From: DASWHK01 sp036398215 | Lineage (GTDB): Bacteria; Acidobacteriota; UBA890 | Direction: 5' to 3' | Length of the DNA stretch: 11,973 nt | Assembly: GCA_036398215.1 (NCBI GenBank) | Contig: DASWHK010000191.1 | Coordinates: forward strand, 1-11,973 | Shown: one piece after another, positions 1-7,117 of the stretch | Position numbering within the stretch: the first letter of the stretch is position 1 | Layout: each line of letters starts with the position of its first letter | The notes under the pieces: generated by a model | Databases searched by the model: none | What the model was told of the DNA's origin: nothing | Seen by the model: only the letters and a program-made list of their open reading frames with translations | Translations under genes and position numbers: made by a program

Positions 1-594
1 GCGGTCGCGCAGCGTCGCCAGGTCGGGGATCAGCCCGACGAACCAGAACAGCGCCGATACCGTCGCGTAGGTGGTGACCGCGAAGACGTCCCAGACCAGC
101 GGGCTGCGGAACTGCGGCCAGACGCCGTAGGTGTTCGGATAGGGCAGCATCCAGTAGGCGAACCACGGCCGTCCCATGTGCAGCAGCGGGAAGAGGCCGG
201 CGCAGGCGACGGCGAACAGCGTCATGGCCTCGGCGAAGCGGTTGATCGAGGTTCGCCAGTCCTGGCGCAGCAGCAGCAGGATCGCCGAGATCAGCGTCCC
301 GGCGTGGCCGATGCCGATCCACCAGACGAAGTTGATGATCGCGAACCCCCAGCCGACCGGGCTGTTGATCCCCCAGATGCCGACGCCGCGTAGCAGCAGG
401 TAACAGATCGAGACCAGCAAGGCCTGCAGCAGCACGAAGCCGACGGCGAAGCCGACGTACCAGAAGCGCGGGCTGCGGCCGGCCAGGACGATGGCGCTGA
501 TCTTGTCGGTGACCGAGGCGAACGTGTAGTCGCCCTCGATGACCGGGGGCTCGCGGTCGCGGGAGCCATCGTGGGTGGGGCCCGGCGCAGCCAT
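1..594 (-). CDS. actC: Alternative complex III subunit ActC (NrfD/PsrC-like quinol-binding membrane protein), 3' end outside window
   Basis: ActC is the polytopic membrane subunit of alternative complex III and is thought to bind and oxidise quinol and pass electrons to the Fe-S clusters of ActB. The 198 codons visible run off the left edge without a stop; complete ActC/NrfD-like proteins are usually well over 400 residues, so about half is missing. After a hydrophilic N-terminus (IEGDYTFASVTDKI, about residues 19-32), hydrophobic spans are visible at about 46-68, 82-106, 121-140 and 172-192. The stretch with INSPVGWGFAIINFVWWIGI, then GHAGTLISAILLLLRQDWR, then LFPLLHMGRPW is typical of this family. 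The start ATG (594-592) overlaps the actB stop as ATGA, so translation is probably coupled. Family assignment is strong; the specific ACIII role rests on the actA and actB neighbours. Confidence 0.93.
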   Translation of the reverse strand, partial: MAAPGPTHDGSRDREPPVIEGDYTFASVTDKISAIVLAGRSPRFWYVGFAVGFVLLQALLVSICYLLLRGVGIWGINSPVGWGFAIINFVWWIGIGHAGTLISAILLLLRQDWRTSINRFAEAMTLFAVACAGLFPLLHMGRPWFAYWMLPYPNTYGVWPQFRSPLVWDVFAVTTYATVSALFWFVGLIPDLATLRDR

Positions 595-3500
595 CAGGGG
601 AGCCCCCGCGAATCGGCGAGCGCCGGCGCCACGGCGGTGTCCGCAGGATCCGTGTCGCGGGCGATGGCGGCATCGGCGTCCGCCTCGACGGAATCGGCAG
701 CCCGGGCAACGGCCGCACCGGCGGGGTCGCCCGCGATCGCCGGGTTGGGGTTGCGCAGCCGTGCCAGGTAGTTGGTCCGCGGCCGGGTGCCGAGCTCGGT
801 GAGGATCCCGTAGTGGAGCGGCTCGGCGCGCAGCCGCGAGACCTCGCTGTCGGGGTCGTTGATGTCGCCGAAGCTGATCGCCCGGGTCGGGCAGGCCTGG
901 GCGCACGCCGGGACCACCTCGCCGTCGCGGATCGGACGCCATTCGTTCTTCGCCGTGATGCGCGCCTCGTTGATGCGCTGCACGCAGTAGGTGCACTTCT
1001 CCATCACGCCGCGCGAGCGCACGGTGACGTCGGGATTGCGGCCGAGCTGCCTGACCCCGCCGCCCTCGGCATCCGCGTAGGCAAGGAAGTTGAAGCGCCG
1101 CACCTTGTACGGGCAGTTGTTGGCGCAGTAGCGGGTACCGACGCAGCGGTTGTAGATCATCTCGTTGAGCCCCTCGTCGCCGTGAACGGTGGCGGCGACC
1201 GGGCAGACGACCTCGCAGGGGGCGTTCTCGCAGTGCATGCAAGGCAGCGGTTGGAAGAACGTCTCGGGGTTGTCGAGGCGGTCCGCCCAGTAGCGGTCGA
1301 CCCGCAGCCAGTGCATCTCGCGGCCGGCGCGGACCTGCTCCTCGCCGACCACCGGCACGTTGTTCTCGGCCTGACAGGCGGTCATGCAGCCGTTGCAGCC
1401 GATGCAGACGTTGAGGTCGATCTGCATCGCCCACGAGTAGCCCTCGTAGCTCCAGGGCGGATGCAGGCTCTCCGCGGGGCCGGGAGGATGCCCGTGGCCG
1501 CCGGGGACATCGATGCCGCCGGTGGCGCGCAGCTCCTCCAGCGTCCCGACCCTCACCAGGTCGCGGCCCTCCATGCTGTGGTGGTGCTGGGTGGTGGCCA
1601 GGCGGGTCCGCCCGCCCGCCCGGCGGACGAGCCCGGGGGCGTCCCAGAATCCGGCCGTGGTCCGCAGCGGATAGGCGTCGAAGCCGGTGCCGGTGCCGAC
1701 CCGGCCGGTGCGCCTCCGCCCGTAGCCGAAGTGCAGGGTCACGGCGCCGTCGGGCTGGCCGGGCAGGATCCAGACGGGCGCCACGACGCTGCGGCCGGCG
1801 ACCTCGATGCTCACATGCTGCTCGTTGGCCAGGCCGAGGCGCTCGGCGGTCGCCGGGGCGAGCAGCGCGGCGTTGCTCCAGGTCAGCAAGGTGAGCGGTT
1901 TGGGCAGCTCCTGGAGCCAGCCGTTGTTCGCATGGCGGCCGTCGTGGATGGTCGGGTCGGGGCGGAAGAGCACCTCGACGGCGGCGCCCTCCGCCTGCCC
2001 CGCGGCCGATTCCGCCCCACCTGCCTGCCCGGCAGCCGGCTCCGAGCCGGCGGCCGCCCCACCGGGGTCCCGCCCCGCCGCGACTTCGGCGGGCGAACCT
2101 TCCTCCGGCAGCCCGCCGGGGTCGAGGTCCCAGTCGGCCCGCAGGGCCGCGTCGCGCGGTATCGCCTCGCTGCCCGGGATCACGCCGTCGTGGATGGATC
2201 GCTTCCAGAAGGCCTCGAAATCGTTTCCTGGGCCGGCAGCCGCCCCGACCCCCGGTGCACCGGTCGTGCGACCAGCGACCGGTGCGCCGGCCGGCGCGGC
2301 GTCCGCCGACGCGCTGCCCGCCGACGCGAGACCACCGGCCTCCCAGGCCTCCTGCCAGGTGGCGCGGACGATGTCGTAGCCGTCGCGCTCGGGCTGGCCG
2401 AGCAGCGCGGCGAGCAGCTCGTGGACCGAGTGGCCGTCGTAGAGCGGCTCGATGAGCGGCTGGATCACGGCGGCGGTGCCGTCCCAGGCGCGCAGGTCGC
2501 CCCAGGCCTCGAGGAGGTGGGCCTCGGGGACGTGCCAGTGGCAGTGCTCGGCGGTCTCGTCCCGGTAGAGGCCGAGGTGGAAGCGGACCGGGACGCTGGC
2601 GAGCGCCGCCGTGAAGTCGAGGTCGGCCGGGGCGTCGAACACCGGGTTGCAGCCGAGGATGCCGAGCGCCCCGACCTGCCCGGCGCCCATGGCGGCGACC
2701 AGGTCGGTGAGCGAAGCGAGCTGGTCGACCGGGGCGGCGGCCACCGGATCGATGTAGACGACCGTCTCACCGGCGTTGCCGAGCTGAGCGTTGATGGCGT
2801 GGGCGAGCGCATGGACCGCCGGCGGCTGCGCGTCGCCGGCGATCAGCAGGCTGCGGCCCGGGCGGGCGCGCAGGTCCTCGGCCAGCGCGTCGATCCAGGC
2901 CTCGCCGATGCCCTCCGGCAGCGCCGGCGCGCCGCCGGCCAGGCCGAGCCGCGAGCCGATCGCCCGCGCCACGGCCTCGATGCCGGAGGGCCGCACCGAC
3001 CAGCGGTGGTCGGCCATGGCCCCCGTCGGCGAGGGCGTGCACTCGAAGGCGTAGAGGCGGTTCATCTCGAGCTGGCCGGCGCGGACGCGGCGGCGATCGG
3101 CGAAGTCGCGCGCGTAGCGGACGCTGCCGGGCATGGCGGTCAGGAAGTCGGCGTCGAGGGCGACGATGACGTCGGCTCGATCCAGCCGGTAACAGGTATC
3201 GACGTACTCGCCGAAGGCCCGCAGCGCGCCGCGGCGGAGGTTGTCGCGGCCGGCGGCGTCGAAGGCGTGGAAGCGCGCCTCGGGGAGCCGTTGCTGCAGC
3301 AGTTGCAGCTGGCGGGCGAGGGTCGGCGAGGTCACCGCAGGGGTCAGCAAGCGGAAGCCGGCGCCGCCCCGCCTCTCCTGCTCGGATATCAGCGCCGCGA
3401 AGGTGGCGAGGAACGCCTCCCACGTCGTGATCCTGCCGCCGCGAAGCACCACCTGCGCGCGGTCGGGATCATACAGAGAGAGGATCTCGGCCTGCACGAC

Positions 3501-3875
3501 CGCGTCGGTGGCGCCGAGGCTGGCGGGATGCAGTGGGTTGCCCTCGATCTTGGTGGGCCGCCCCATGTGGCTCTCGACCAGGATGCCGTGCGCGGCCCCG
3601 AAGCGGGGCGCGGCGCTCGCGTAGTAGAGGGGCTTGCCGGGCACCAGCTCCTCGGGCTGCCGCACGTAGGGAACGATCCGCTCGGCCGGCTGGCGCACGC
3701 AGGCGGTGGCCCCCGCCAGCGCCAGCGAGGCCCCCATGAGCTCCAGGAAGCGCCGGCGGCTGACGGGGTCGAGCAACTCCGCGGCGTTCTCCGGGAACTC
3801 GCGGTGCAGGGCGGCGAGGAGCTCCTCGTCGCCGGCGAGCTCGTCGAGGCTGCGCCAGAAGCGGGTGCGGCTCAT
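594..3875 (-). CDS. actB: Alternative complex III subunit ActB (fused molybdopterin-like domain plus Fe-S domain)
   Basis: ActB carries the Fe-S clusters that move electrons from quinol at ActC toward the ActA hemes, on the periplasmic face. I use the ATG at 3875, which overlaps the actA stop (ATGA), giving 1093 residues; a GTG three codons upstream (3884) is the alternative. Residues 39-59 (SRRRFLELMGASLALAGATAC) form a Tat-like signal with a possible lipobox cysteine. The first two thirds resemble a molybdopterin oxidoreductase but lack the N-terminal CxxCxxxC motif, as known for ActB, where no molybdenum cofactor is bound. The C-terminal third has ferredoxin-type motifs: CIGCNGCMTAC (824-834), CMHC plus CEVVCP (879-892), CVGTRYCANNCP (911-922, with Thr where a fourth Cys would be, typical of a 3Fe-4S site), CTYC (961-964) and CAQACP (991-996). 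Unusual Ala/Gly/Pro-rich stretches sit at about 514-551 and 585-632, with a similar tail after 1046. Confidence 0.95.
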   Translation of the reverse strand: MSRTRFWRSLDELAGDEELLAALHREFPENAAELLDPVSRRRFLELMGASLALAGATACVRQPAERIVPYVRQPEELVPGKPLYYASAAPRFGAAHGILVESHMGRPTKIEGNPLHPASLGATDAVVQAEILSLYDPDRAQVVLRGGRITTWEAFLATFAALISEQERRGGAGFRLLTPAVTSPTLARQLQLLQQRLPEARFHAFDAAGRDNLRRGALRAFGEYVDTCYRLDRADVIVALDADFLTAMPGSVRYARDFADRRRVRAGQLEMNRLYAFECTPSPTGAMADHRWSVRPSGIEAVARAIGSRLGLAGGAPALPEGIGEAWIDALAEDLRARPGRSLLIAGDAQPPAVHALAHAINAQLGNAGETVVYIDPVAAAPVDQLASLTDLVAAMGAGQVGALGILGCNPVFDAPADLDFTAALASVPVRFHLGLYRDETAEHCHWHVPEAHLLEAWGDLRAWDGTAAVIQPLIEPLYDGHSVHELLAALLGQPERDGYDIVRATWQEAWEAGGLASAGSASADAAPAGAPVAGRTTGAPGVGAAAGPGNDFEAFWKRSIHDGVIPGSEAIPRDAALRADWDLDPGGLPEEGSPAEVAAGRDPGGAAAGSEPAAGQAGGAESAAGQAEGAAVEVLFRPDPTIHDGRHANNGWLQELPKPLTLLTWSNAALLAPATAERLGLANEQHVSIEVAGRSVVAPVWILPGQPDGAVTLHFGYGRRRTGRVGTGTGFDAYPLRTTAGFWDAPGLVRRAGGRTRLATTQHHHSMEGRDLVRVGTLEELRATGGIDVPGGHGHPPGPAESLHPPWSYEGYSWAMQIDLNVCIGCNGCMTACQAENNVPVVGEEQVRAGREMHWLRVDRYWADRLDNPETFFQPLPCMHCENAPCEVVCPVAATVHGDEGLNEMIYNRCVGTRYCANNCPYKVRRFNFLAYADAEGGGVRQLGRNPDVTVRSRGVMEKCTYCVQRINEARITAKNEWRPIRDGEVVPACAQACPTRAISFGDINDPDSEVSRLRAEPLHYGILTELGTRPRTNYLARLRNPNPAIAGDPAGAAVARAADSVEADADAAIARDTDPADTAVAPALADSRGLP

Positions 3876-4522
3876 CGGTGGCACGTGTTGCAGCTGGTCA
3901 GCCGCTCGATGTCGTACTCACGGACCAGAGCACTGCCCCGCGCCGGCTGGTCGGGCGGCGGGCTCCAACGCGGGTTGAAGACCTCCTCGAGCGGGCGCAC
4001 GTAGCGCTCCGGCTGCCGGTGGCATTGCAGGCACCACTCCATATAGAGGGTGTGCTGCCGCCAGACGAGGGGCATCTGATCGACGCGCCCGTGGCAGGTG
4101 TCGCAGCCGATTCCCTTGGTGATGTGAACCGAGTGGTCGAAGTAGACGAAGTCGGCGAGATCGTGGACCCGGCTCCAGGCCAGCGACTCCCCGGTGCGCC
4201 AGCTGGCGCGCACCGGCTCGAGCATGGGGCTGTCGGCCCAGATCTGGGAATGGCAACCCATACACGTGGACGTCGGCGGGATCCCGGCGAAGGGCCCCAC
4301 CTCGACCGCCGTGTGACAGTAACGACAATCGATGCCGATGCCGTCGACGTGGTGCTTGTGGCTGAACGGAACCGGCTGCTCGCGGGCGACGCCCACCTGG
4401 TTGACGTACGAGGAGCGGGTGATCACGCCCAGCGCCCAGGTCGACCCGATCAGCACGAAGGCGGCGCCGAAGATCGTCAGCCGCGAGATCGTGTTGGTGC
4501 TGGGATGGAAGATCTGCGCCAA
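3872..4522 (-). CDS. actA: Alternative complex III subunit ActA, pentaheme cytochrome c
   Basis: ActA is the membrane-anchored multiheme cytochrome of ACIII and relays electrons from the Fe-S subunit toward a downstream cytochrome or oxidase. The 216-residue protein has one N-terminal hydrophobic anchor (about 15-35) and five CxxCH heme motifs: CRYCH 66-70, CMGCH 87-91, CDTCH 140-144, CLQCH 164-168 and CNTCH 211-215, the last just before the C-terminus. Additional conserved histidines (FSHKHH 53-58, YFDHSVH 127-133) are likely axial ligands. The start is a TTG at 4522, preceded by a run of six G about ten bases upstream; MAQIFHPSTNTISR matches the usual ActA N-terminus and no in-frame ATG exists before residue 88. 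It is the first gene of the visible operon; its stop overlaps the actB ATG. Length and heme number fit the pentaheme form of the family. Confidence 0.95.
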   Translation of the reverse strand: MAQIFHPSTNTISRLTIFGAAFVLIGSTWALGVITRSSYVNQVGVAREQPVPFSHKHHVDGIGIDCRYCHTAVEVGPFAGIPPTSTCMGCHSQIWADSPMLEPVRASWRTGESLAWSRVHDLADFVYFDHSVHITKGIGCDTCHGRVDQMPLVWRQHTLYMEWCLQCHRQPERYVRPLEEVFNPRWSPPPDQPARGSALVREYDIERLTSCNTCHR

Positions 4523-4893
4523 TGCGGGAACGCCCCCCGATCGTGAGACCCTGCTGCTGGCCGCCCCGCGGGCCGCCTCGCTTCATCGGCCGGTCGGAGC
4601 GTCGCCACCTCCCGCCAGTGATACCGCGAACGGCCCGATATCTCCAGCCGCGGGGCCGAGGTGGGGGCGAGCGCGAAAGGGCCTGGTCGCGGCGGCGAGC
4701 GCAAGACTTGCAGGGAACGGCGCCTGGACGGCGGCGCGGCAATGCCCAAGGGCCGCGGCGGGCGGCGGCGTCCCGGCGCGGAAGGCCGCCGGCGCGTCGC
4801 TCGCGTCTCGCGGGGACGACGAGCCGAACGGGCCGCTGCTCGATCCGCACCGGGACGTTTCAACGCCGCTGCTCGGGGGTTCGTCCCCCTTCT
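4523..4893. other. Gene-free stretch upstream of actA (probable promoter and leader)
   Basis: About 370 bases between the small ORF ending at 4894 and actA. Open frames here translate to Arg/Pro/Ala-rich sequences without any recognisable domain and look like GC-rich noise. The actA promoter probably lies here, but I could not point to a convincing -35/-10 pair on the minus strand. Apart from the run of six C at 4533-4538 (the likely actA ribosome binding site read on the minus strand) and the small hairpin at 4875-4889, I see nothing definite. Confidence 0.5.
4875..4889 (-). terminator. Small G5/C5 hairpin after the 47-codon ORF, possible weak terminator
   Basis: GGGGG (4875-4879), a five-base loop and CCCCC (4885-4889) form a perfect 5-bp stem, starting four bases past the TAG of the ORF at 4894-5037 when read on the minus strand. 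There is no following T run, so it could be a processing or attenuation structure or chance. Confidence 0.25.
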
Positions 4894-5037
4894 CTACCTC
4901 TTCCAGTAGGGCTTGACGTCGTAGTAGCCGTAGATCGTGTCCATGTACTTGCCGTCGACCTCCGGCCAGTCCTCTCGATTACAGTGATTGACGAACTGTC
5001 GCCACTTACGGATGCAAGGGGCGTGCCGCGGATTCAC
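4894..5037 (-). CDS. Unrecognised small aromatic-rich ORF (47 aa), possible small gene or gene remnant
   Basis: A 47-codon reading frame from GTG (5037-5035) to TAG (4894-4896), too short for routine ORF calling. The product reads like a real protein rather than GC noise: it contains the stretch DWPEVDGKYMDTIYGYYDVK and ends PYWKR, with four Trp/Phe and five Tyr, balanced charges and, in its second half, almost exclusively G/C third positions. No Shine-Dalgarno is visible before the GTG, and an in-frame TAA lies about 30 bases further upstream, so either it is a complete small protein with a poor start or it is the C-terminal remnant of a longer gene whose 5' part is lost. Two cysteines are at 8 and 21. 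It is codirectional with actA but 370 bases away, and divergent from glsB. I do not recognise the family and assign no function. Confidence 0.45.
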   Translation of the reverse strand: MNPRHAPCIRKWRQFVNHCNREDWPEVDGKYMDTIYGYYDVKPYWKR

Positions 5038-5177
5038 CGGCGTCGAGCACGCGAAGCAAGCGCAACTTTAGCTCCGGGCGGCCGCGAGTTTCGGCACGCG
5101 GTTTGCAATTCTTTCCGGACCAGCCAGGGTCTCTCACGGCGGCCGGGCCAGGCCGCCCAAGCCAAGGAACCACCACG

Positions 5178-5459
5178 ATGACGATCGTCGACCTTCTGAT
5201 TCTGCTGCTCATCGCTGGGCTCTGCGGGGCCATCGGACAGGCGCTCTCCGGCTTCTCCCGCGGCGGCTGTCTGGTATCGATCGCCGTCGGGTTCATCGGC
5301 GCCCTGCTGGGCTCCTGGATCGCCGGCGCCCTGGGGCTCCCGGAGATCTTCGTCATCAACGTCGGCGGCCAGCCGTTCCCGATCCTCTGGTCGATCATCG
5401 GCGGGGCGCTGTTCGTGGCCGTGCTGGGGCTGATCTCCGGCCGCCGCCAGGTCTATTAG
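5178..5459 (+). CDS. GlsB/YeaQ/YmgE family small integral membrane protein
   Basis: A 93-residue protein of the family often labelled 'transglycosylase-associated protein'; the family is frequently stress- or stationary-phase-induced in enterobacteria and its biochemical role is not settled. Three hydrophobic segments are visible at about residues 4-22, 31-53 and 68-87, with glycine-rich small-residue packing (GFIGALLGSWIAGALG, 38-53) and the typical ending GLISGRRQ. The ATG at 5178 is preceded by AAGGA (5164-5168) at about nine bases and begins MTIVDLLILLLIAG as in relatives; a longer frame from a TTG at 5103 has no such support. It is transcribed alone, divergent from the minus-strand genes to its left and convergent with the dehydrogenase gene on its right. 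Confidence 0.9.
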   Translation: MTIVDLLILLLIAGLCGAIGQALSGFSRGGCLVSIAVGFIGALLGSWIAGALGLPEIFVINVGGQPFPILWSIIGGALFVAVLGLISGRRQVY

Positions 5460-5468
5460 GGCGGTAGG

Positions 5469-5485
5469 CGCGCGCACGACGCGCG
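5469..5485 (+). terminator. CGCGCG hairpin shortly after glsB-like gene, weak terminator candidate
   Basis: CGCGCG (5469-5474), loop CACGA, CGCGCG (5480-5485) begins ten bases after the TAG of the GlsB-like gene. The stem is strong for its length but no T run follows, so termination would need Rho or the additional stem-loops further downstream. Confidence 0.3.
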
Positions 5486-5540
5486 AGGACGGCGTTGCAC
5501 TTCCTCGGCCTCCCTCCGTACGCCTGCGGTCGGCCTGCGG

Positions 5541-5574
5541 GCGTGCGCCTTGTCCTCGCACGCCGTGCGCACGC
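5541..5574 (+). repeat. Overlapping alternative inverted repeats between convergent genes
   Basis: GCGTGCG at 5541-5547 can pair with CGCACGC at 5557-5563 (nine-base loop); extended to GCGTGCGC (5541-5548) it can instead pair with GCGCACGC at 5567-5574. The two structures are mutually exclusive. Lying between convergent genes, they may help end transcription from either side. Confidence 0.35.
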
Positions 5575-5614
5575 TGGGGCCTTGTACAATTCGCCCACCT
5601 CGCAAAACTTGACT

Positions 5615-5638
5615 CATACGTCCAACCTTCGGCGTATG
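5615..5638 (-). terminator. Stem-loop with downstream TTTT after the dehydrogenase gene, weak intrinsic terminator
   Basis: CATACG (5615-5620) and CGTATG (5633-5638) form a 6-bp stem with a 12-base loop, starting 17 bases after the stop of the aldehyde dehydrogenase gene on the minus strand. Read in that direction it is followed after seven bases by TTTT (complement of 5604-5607), in an unusually AT-rich patch for this window. The stem is modest, so confidence is limited. Confidence 0.35.
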
Positions 5639-5655
5639 GAGATGCCTACGAAGCG

Positions 5656-7023
5656 TCAGCGCACCCAGACCGTCTTGGCGTTGACGAACTCGTGGATCCC
5701 CAGCCGCGAGAGCTCGCGGCCGTAGCCGCTTTCCTTGATGCCGCCGAAGGGGAGCCGGGGATCGGAGCGCACGAAGTCGTTGACGAAGCAGCAGCCGGCC
5801 TGCAGCTCCTCGGCGGCGATGCGCCGGCCTCGCTCGGCGTCGGCGGTGAACACGGCGGCGCCGAGCCCGAAGGGTGAGTCGTTGGCGATCTCGATGGCGG
5901 CGGCCTCGTCGGCGGCGCCGATGATCGCGGCGACCGGTCCGAACAGCTCTTCGTCGTAGGCCGGCATCCCGGGGCCGACGTCGCAAAGCACGGTCGGCGG
6001 ATAAAAGGCGCCTGGGCCGGGCGGGATCTCGCCGCCGAGCGCGCAGCGGGCGCCCCGCTCGATGCTGCGCTCCACTTGGGCGTGGAGCTGGTCACGCAGG
6101 TCCGGGCGGGCCTGCGGGCCGACGTCGGTGTGCCCGTCGTGCGGGTCGCCCATCTTCTTGGCCCCCATCATCTCAACGAAGCGCTCCTCGAACTCCCGGC
6201 GGCGGGCCTCGACGACCACGAACCGCTTGGCGGCGATGCAGCTCTGTCCGGAGTTGATCAGCCGGCTGGTAACGCAGGCCTGCACGGCATGGCCGAGGTC
6301 GGCATCCTCGAGGATCACGTACGGATCGCTGCCGCCGAGCTCCAGCACCGACTTCTTCAAGGCCTTGCCCGCCGCCGCGGCCACCGCTCTGCCTGCCGGC
6401 CCGCTCCCCGTCAACGTCACCGCCCGCACGCGCGGGTCCTCGATCACCGCCTCGACCGCCCCGCTGCCGATCAGCAGGCTGCGGAAGAGGCCCTCGGGAA
6501 AACCCGCCTCGCGAAAGACCGTCTCGATCGCCAGCGCGCACCCGGGAACGTTGGAGGCGTGCTTCAAGACGGCCGCGTTGCCGGCCATCAGCCCCGGGGC
6601 GGCGAACCGGAAGACCTGCCAGAAGGGGAAGTTCCAGGGCATGATCGCCAGGATGACGCCGAGCGGCTGGTGGCCGACGAAGCTCTCGCTGGCGTCGGTT
6701 TCGATGCTCACTGGCGCCAGGAACTCCTCGGCGCGCTCGGCGTAGTAGTCGCAGACCCAGGCGCACTTGTCGACCTCGGAGCGGCCGCCGGCGAGCGGTT
6801 TGCCCATCTCGTCGGCCATCAGGCCGGCGTAATCGCCGCGGTGCTGCCGCAGCAGGTCGGCGGCGCCGATCATCAGCTCGGCGCGGTCGGCGAATGGGAC
6901 CCGCCGCCAGTCCAGCCAGGCTTCGTGGGCCGCGGCGACGATCGACTCGACCTCGGCGGGCGACATCTCCTCGTACGTACGAAGGGACTCGCCGGTGGCG
7001 GGGTTCACGGCTTCGATGCTCAT
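5656..7023 (-). CDS. sad: NAD(P)-dependent succinate-semialdehyde dehydrogenase, Sad/YneI-type aldehyde dehydrogenase
   Basis: A 455-residue aldehyde dehydrogenase expected to oxidise succinic semialdehyde to succinate with NAD(P)+ in the cytoplasm. It begins INPATGE-like (SIEAVNPATGESLRTYEE), has MPWNFPFWQ (128-136), VTLTGSGPAG in the Rossmann region, the general-base glutamate in ELGGSDPYVILEDADL (Glu228), the catalytic cysteine in NSGQSCIAAKR (Cys262), EELFGPVAAI and the C-terminal KESGYGRELSRLGIHEF. The short length and the ELGGSDP/GQSC(I/A)AAKR combination match Sad/YneI (about 460 aa) better than longer GabD. The ATG at 7023 has GAGGAG ten bases upstream; a TTG at 7032 would lie against that site and is rejected. 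The gene follows the thiamine-diphosphate enzyme gene by 94 bases on the same strand, which fits a pathway making and consuming succinic semialdehyde. Substrate is inferred; a related semialdehyde cannot be excluded. Confidence 0.88.
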   Translation of the reverse strand: MSIEAVNPATGESLRTYEEMSPAEVESIVAAAHEAWLDWRRVPFADRAELMIGAADLLRQHRGDYAGLMADEMGKPLAGGRSEVDKCAWVCDYYAERAEEFLAPVSIETDASESFVGHQPLGVILAIMPWNFPFWQVFRFAAPGLMAGNAAVLKHASNVPGCALAIETVFREAGFPEGLFRSLLIGSGAVEAVIEDPRVRAVTLTGSGPAGRAVAAAAGKALKKSVLELGGSDPYVILEDADLGHAVQACVTSRLINSGQSCIAAKRFVVVEARRREFEERFVEMMGAKKMGDPHDGHTDVGPQARPDLRDQLHAQVERSIERGARCALGGEIPPGPGAFYPPTVLCDVGPGMPAYDEELFGPVAAIIGAADEAAAIEIANDSPFGLGAAVFTADAERGRRIAAEELQAGCCFVNDFVRSDPRLPFGGIKESGYGRELSRLGIHEFVNAKTVWVR

Positions 7024-7117
7024 CGTCGGCAATCTCCTCTGGCTGTCGTTGATGGTCCTCTGCGCGGGGCCGTCGAGCGATCGATTCCAGCCGCCCGGAT
7101 CCGGCGGGCGAATCGGT

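Noticed and set aside
813..4004. A 1063-codon open frame on the plus strand opposite actB
   Set aside because: It is antisense to a clearly recognised gene; its Ala/Gly/Arg/Asp/Val-rich product with no domain is the usual mirror frame of G/C-rich third positions.
4477..4863. 128-codon minus-strand ORF overlapping the actA start
   Set aside because: Arg/Pro/Ala-rich with no recognisable motif; overlaps the N-terminus of actA in another frame.
5609..5637. TTGACT followed by GTATGG, resembling a plus-strand promoter
   Set aside because: The spacing is too long, the -10 is poor, and it would fire antisense into the dehydrogenase gene; the same bases are better explained as a weak terminator on the minus strand.
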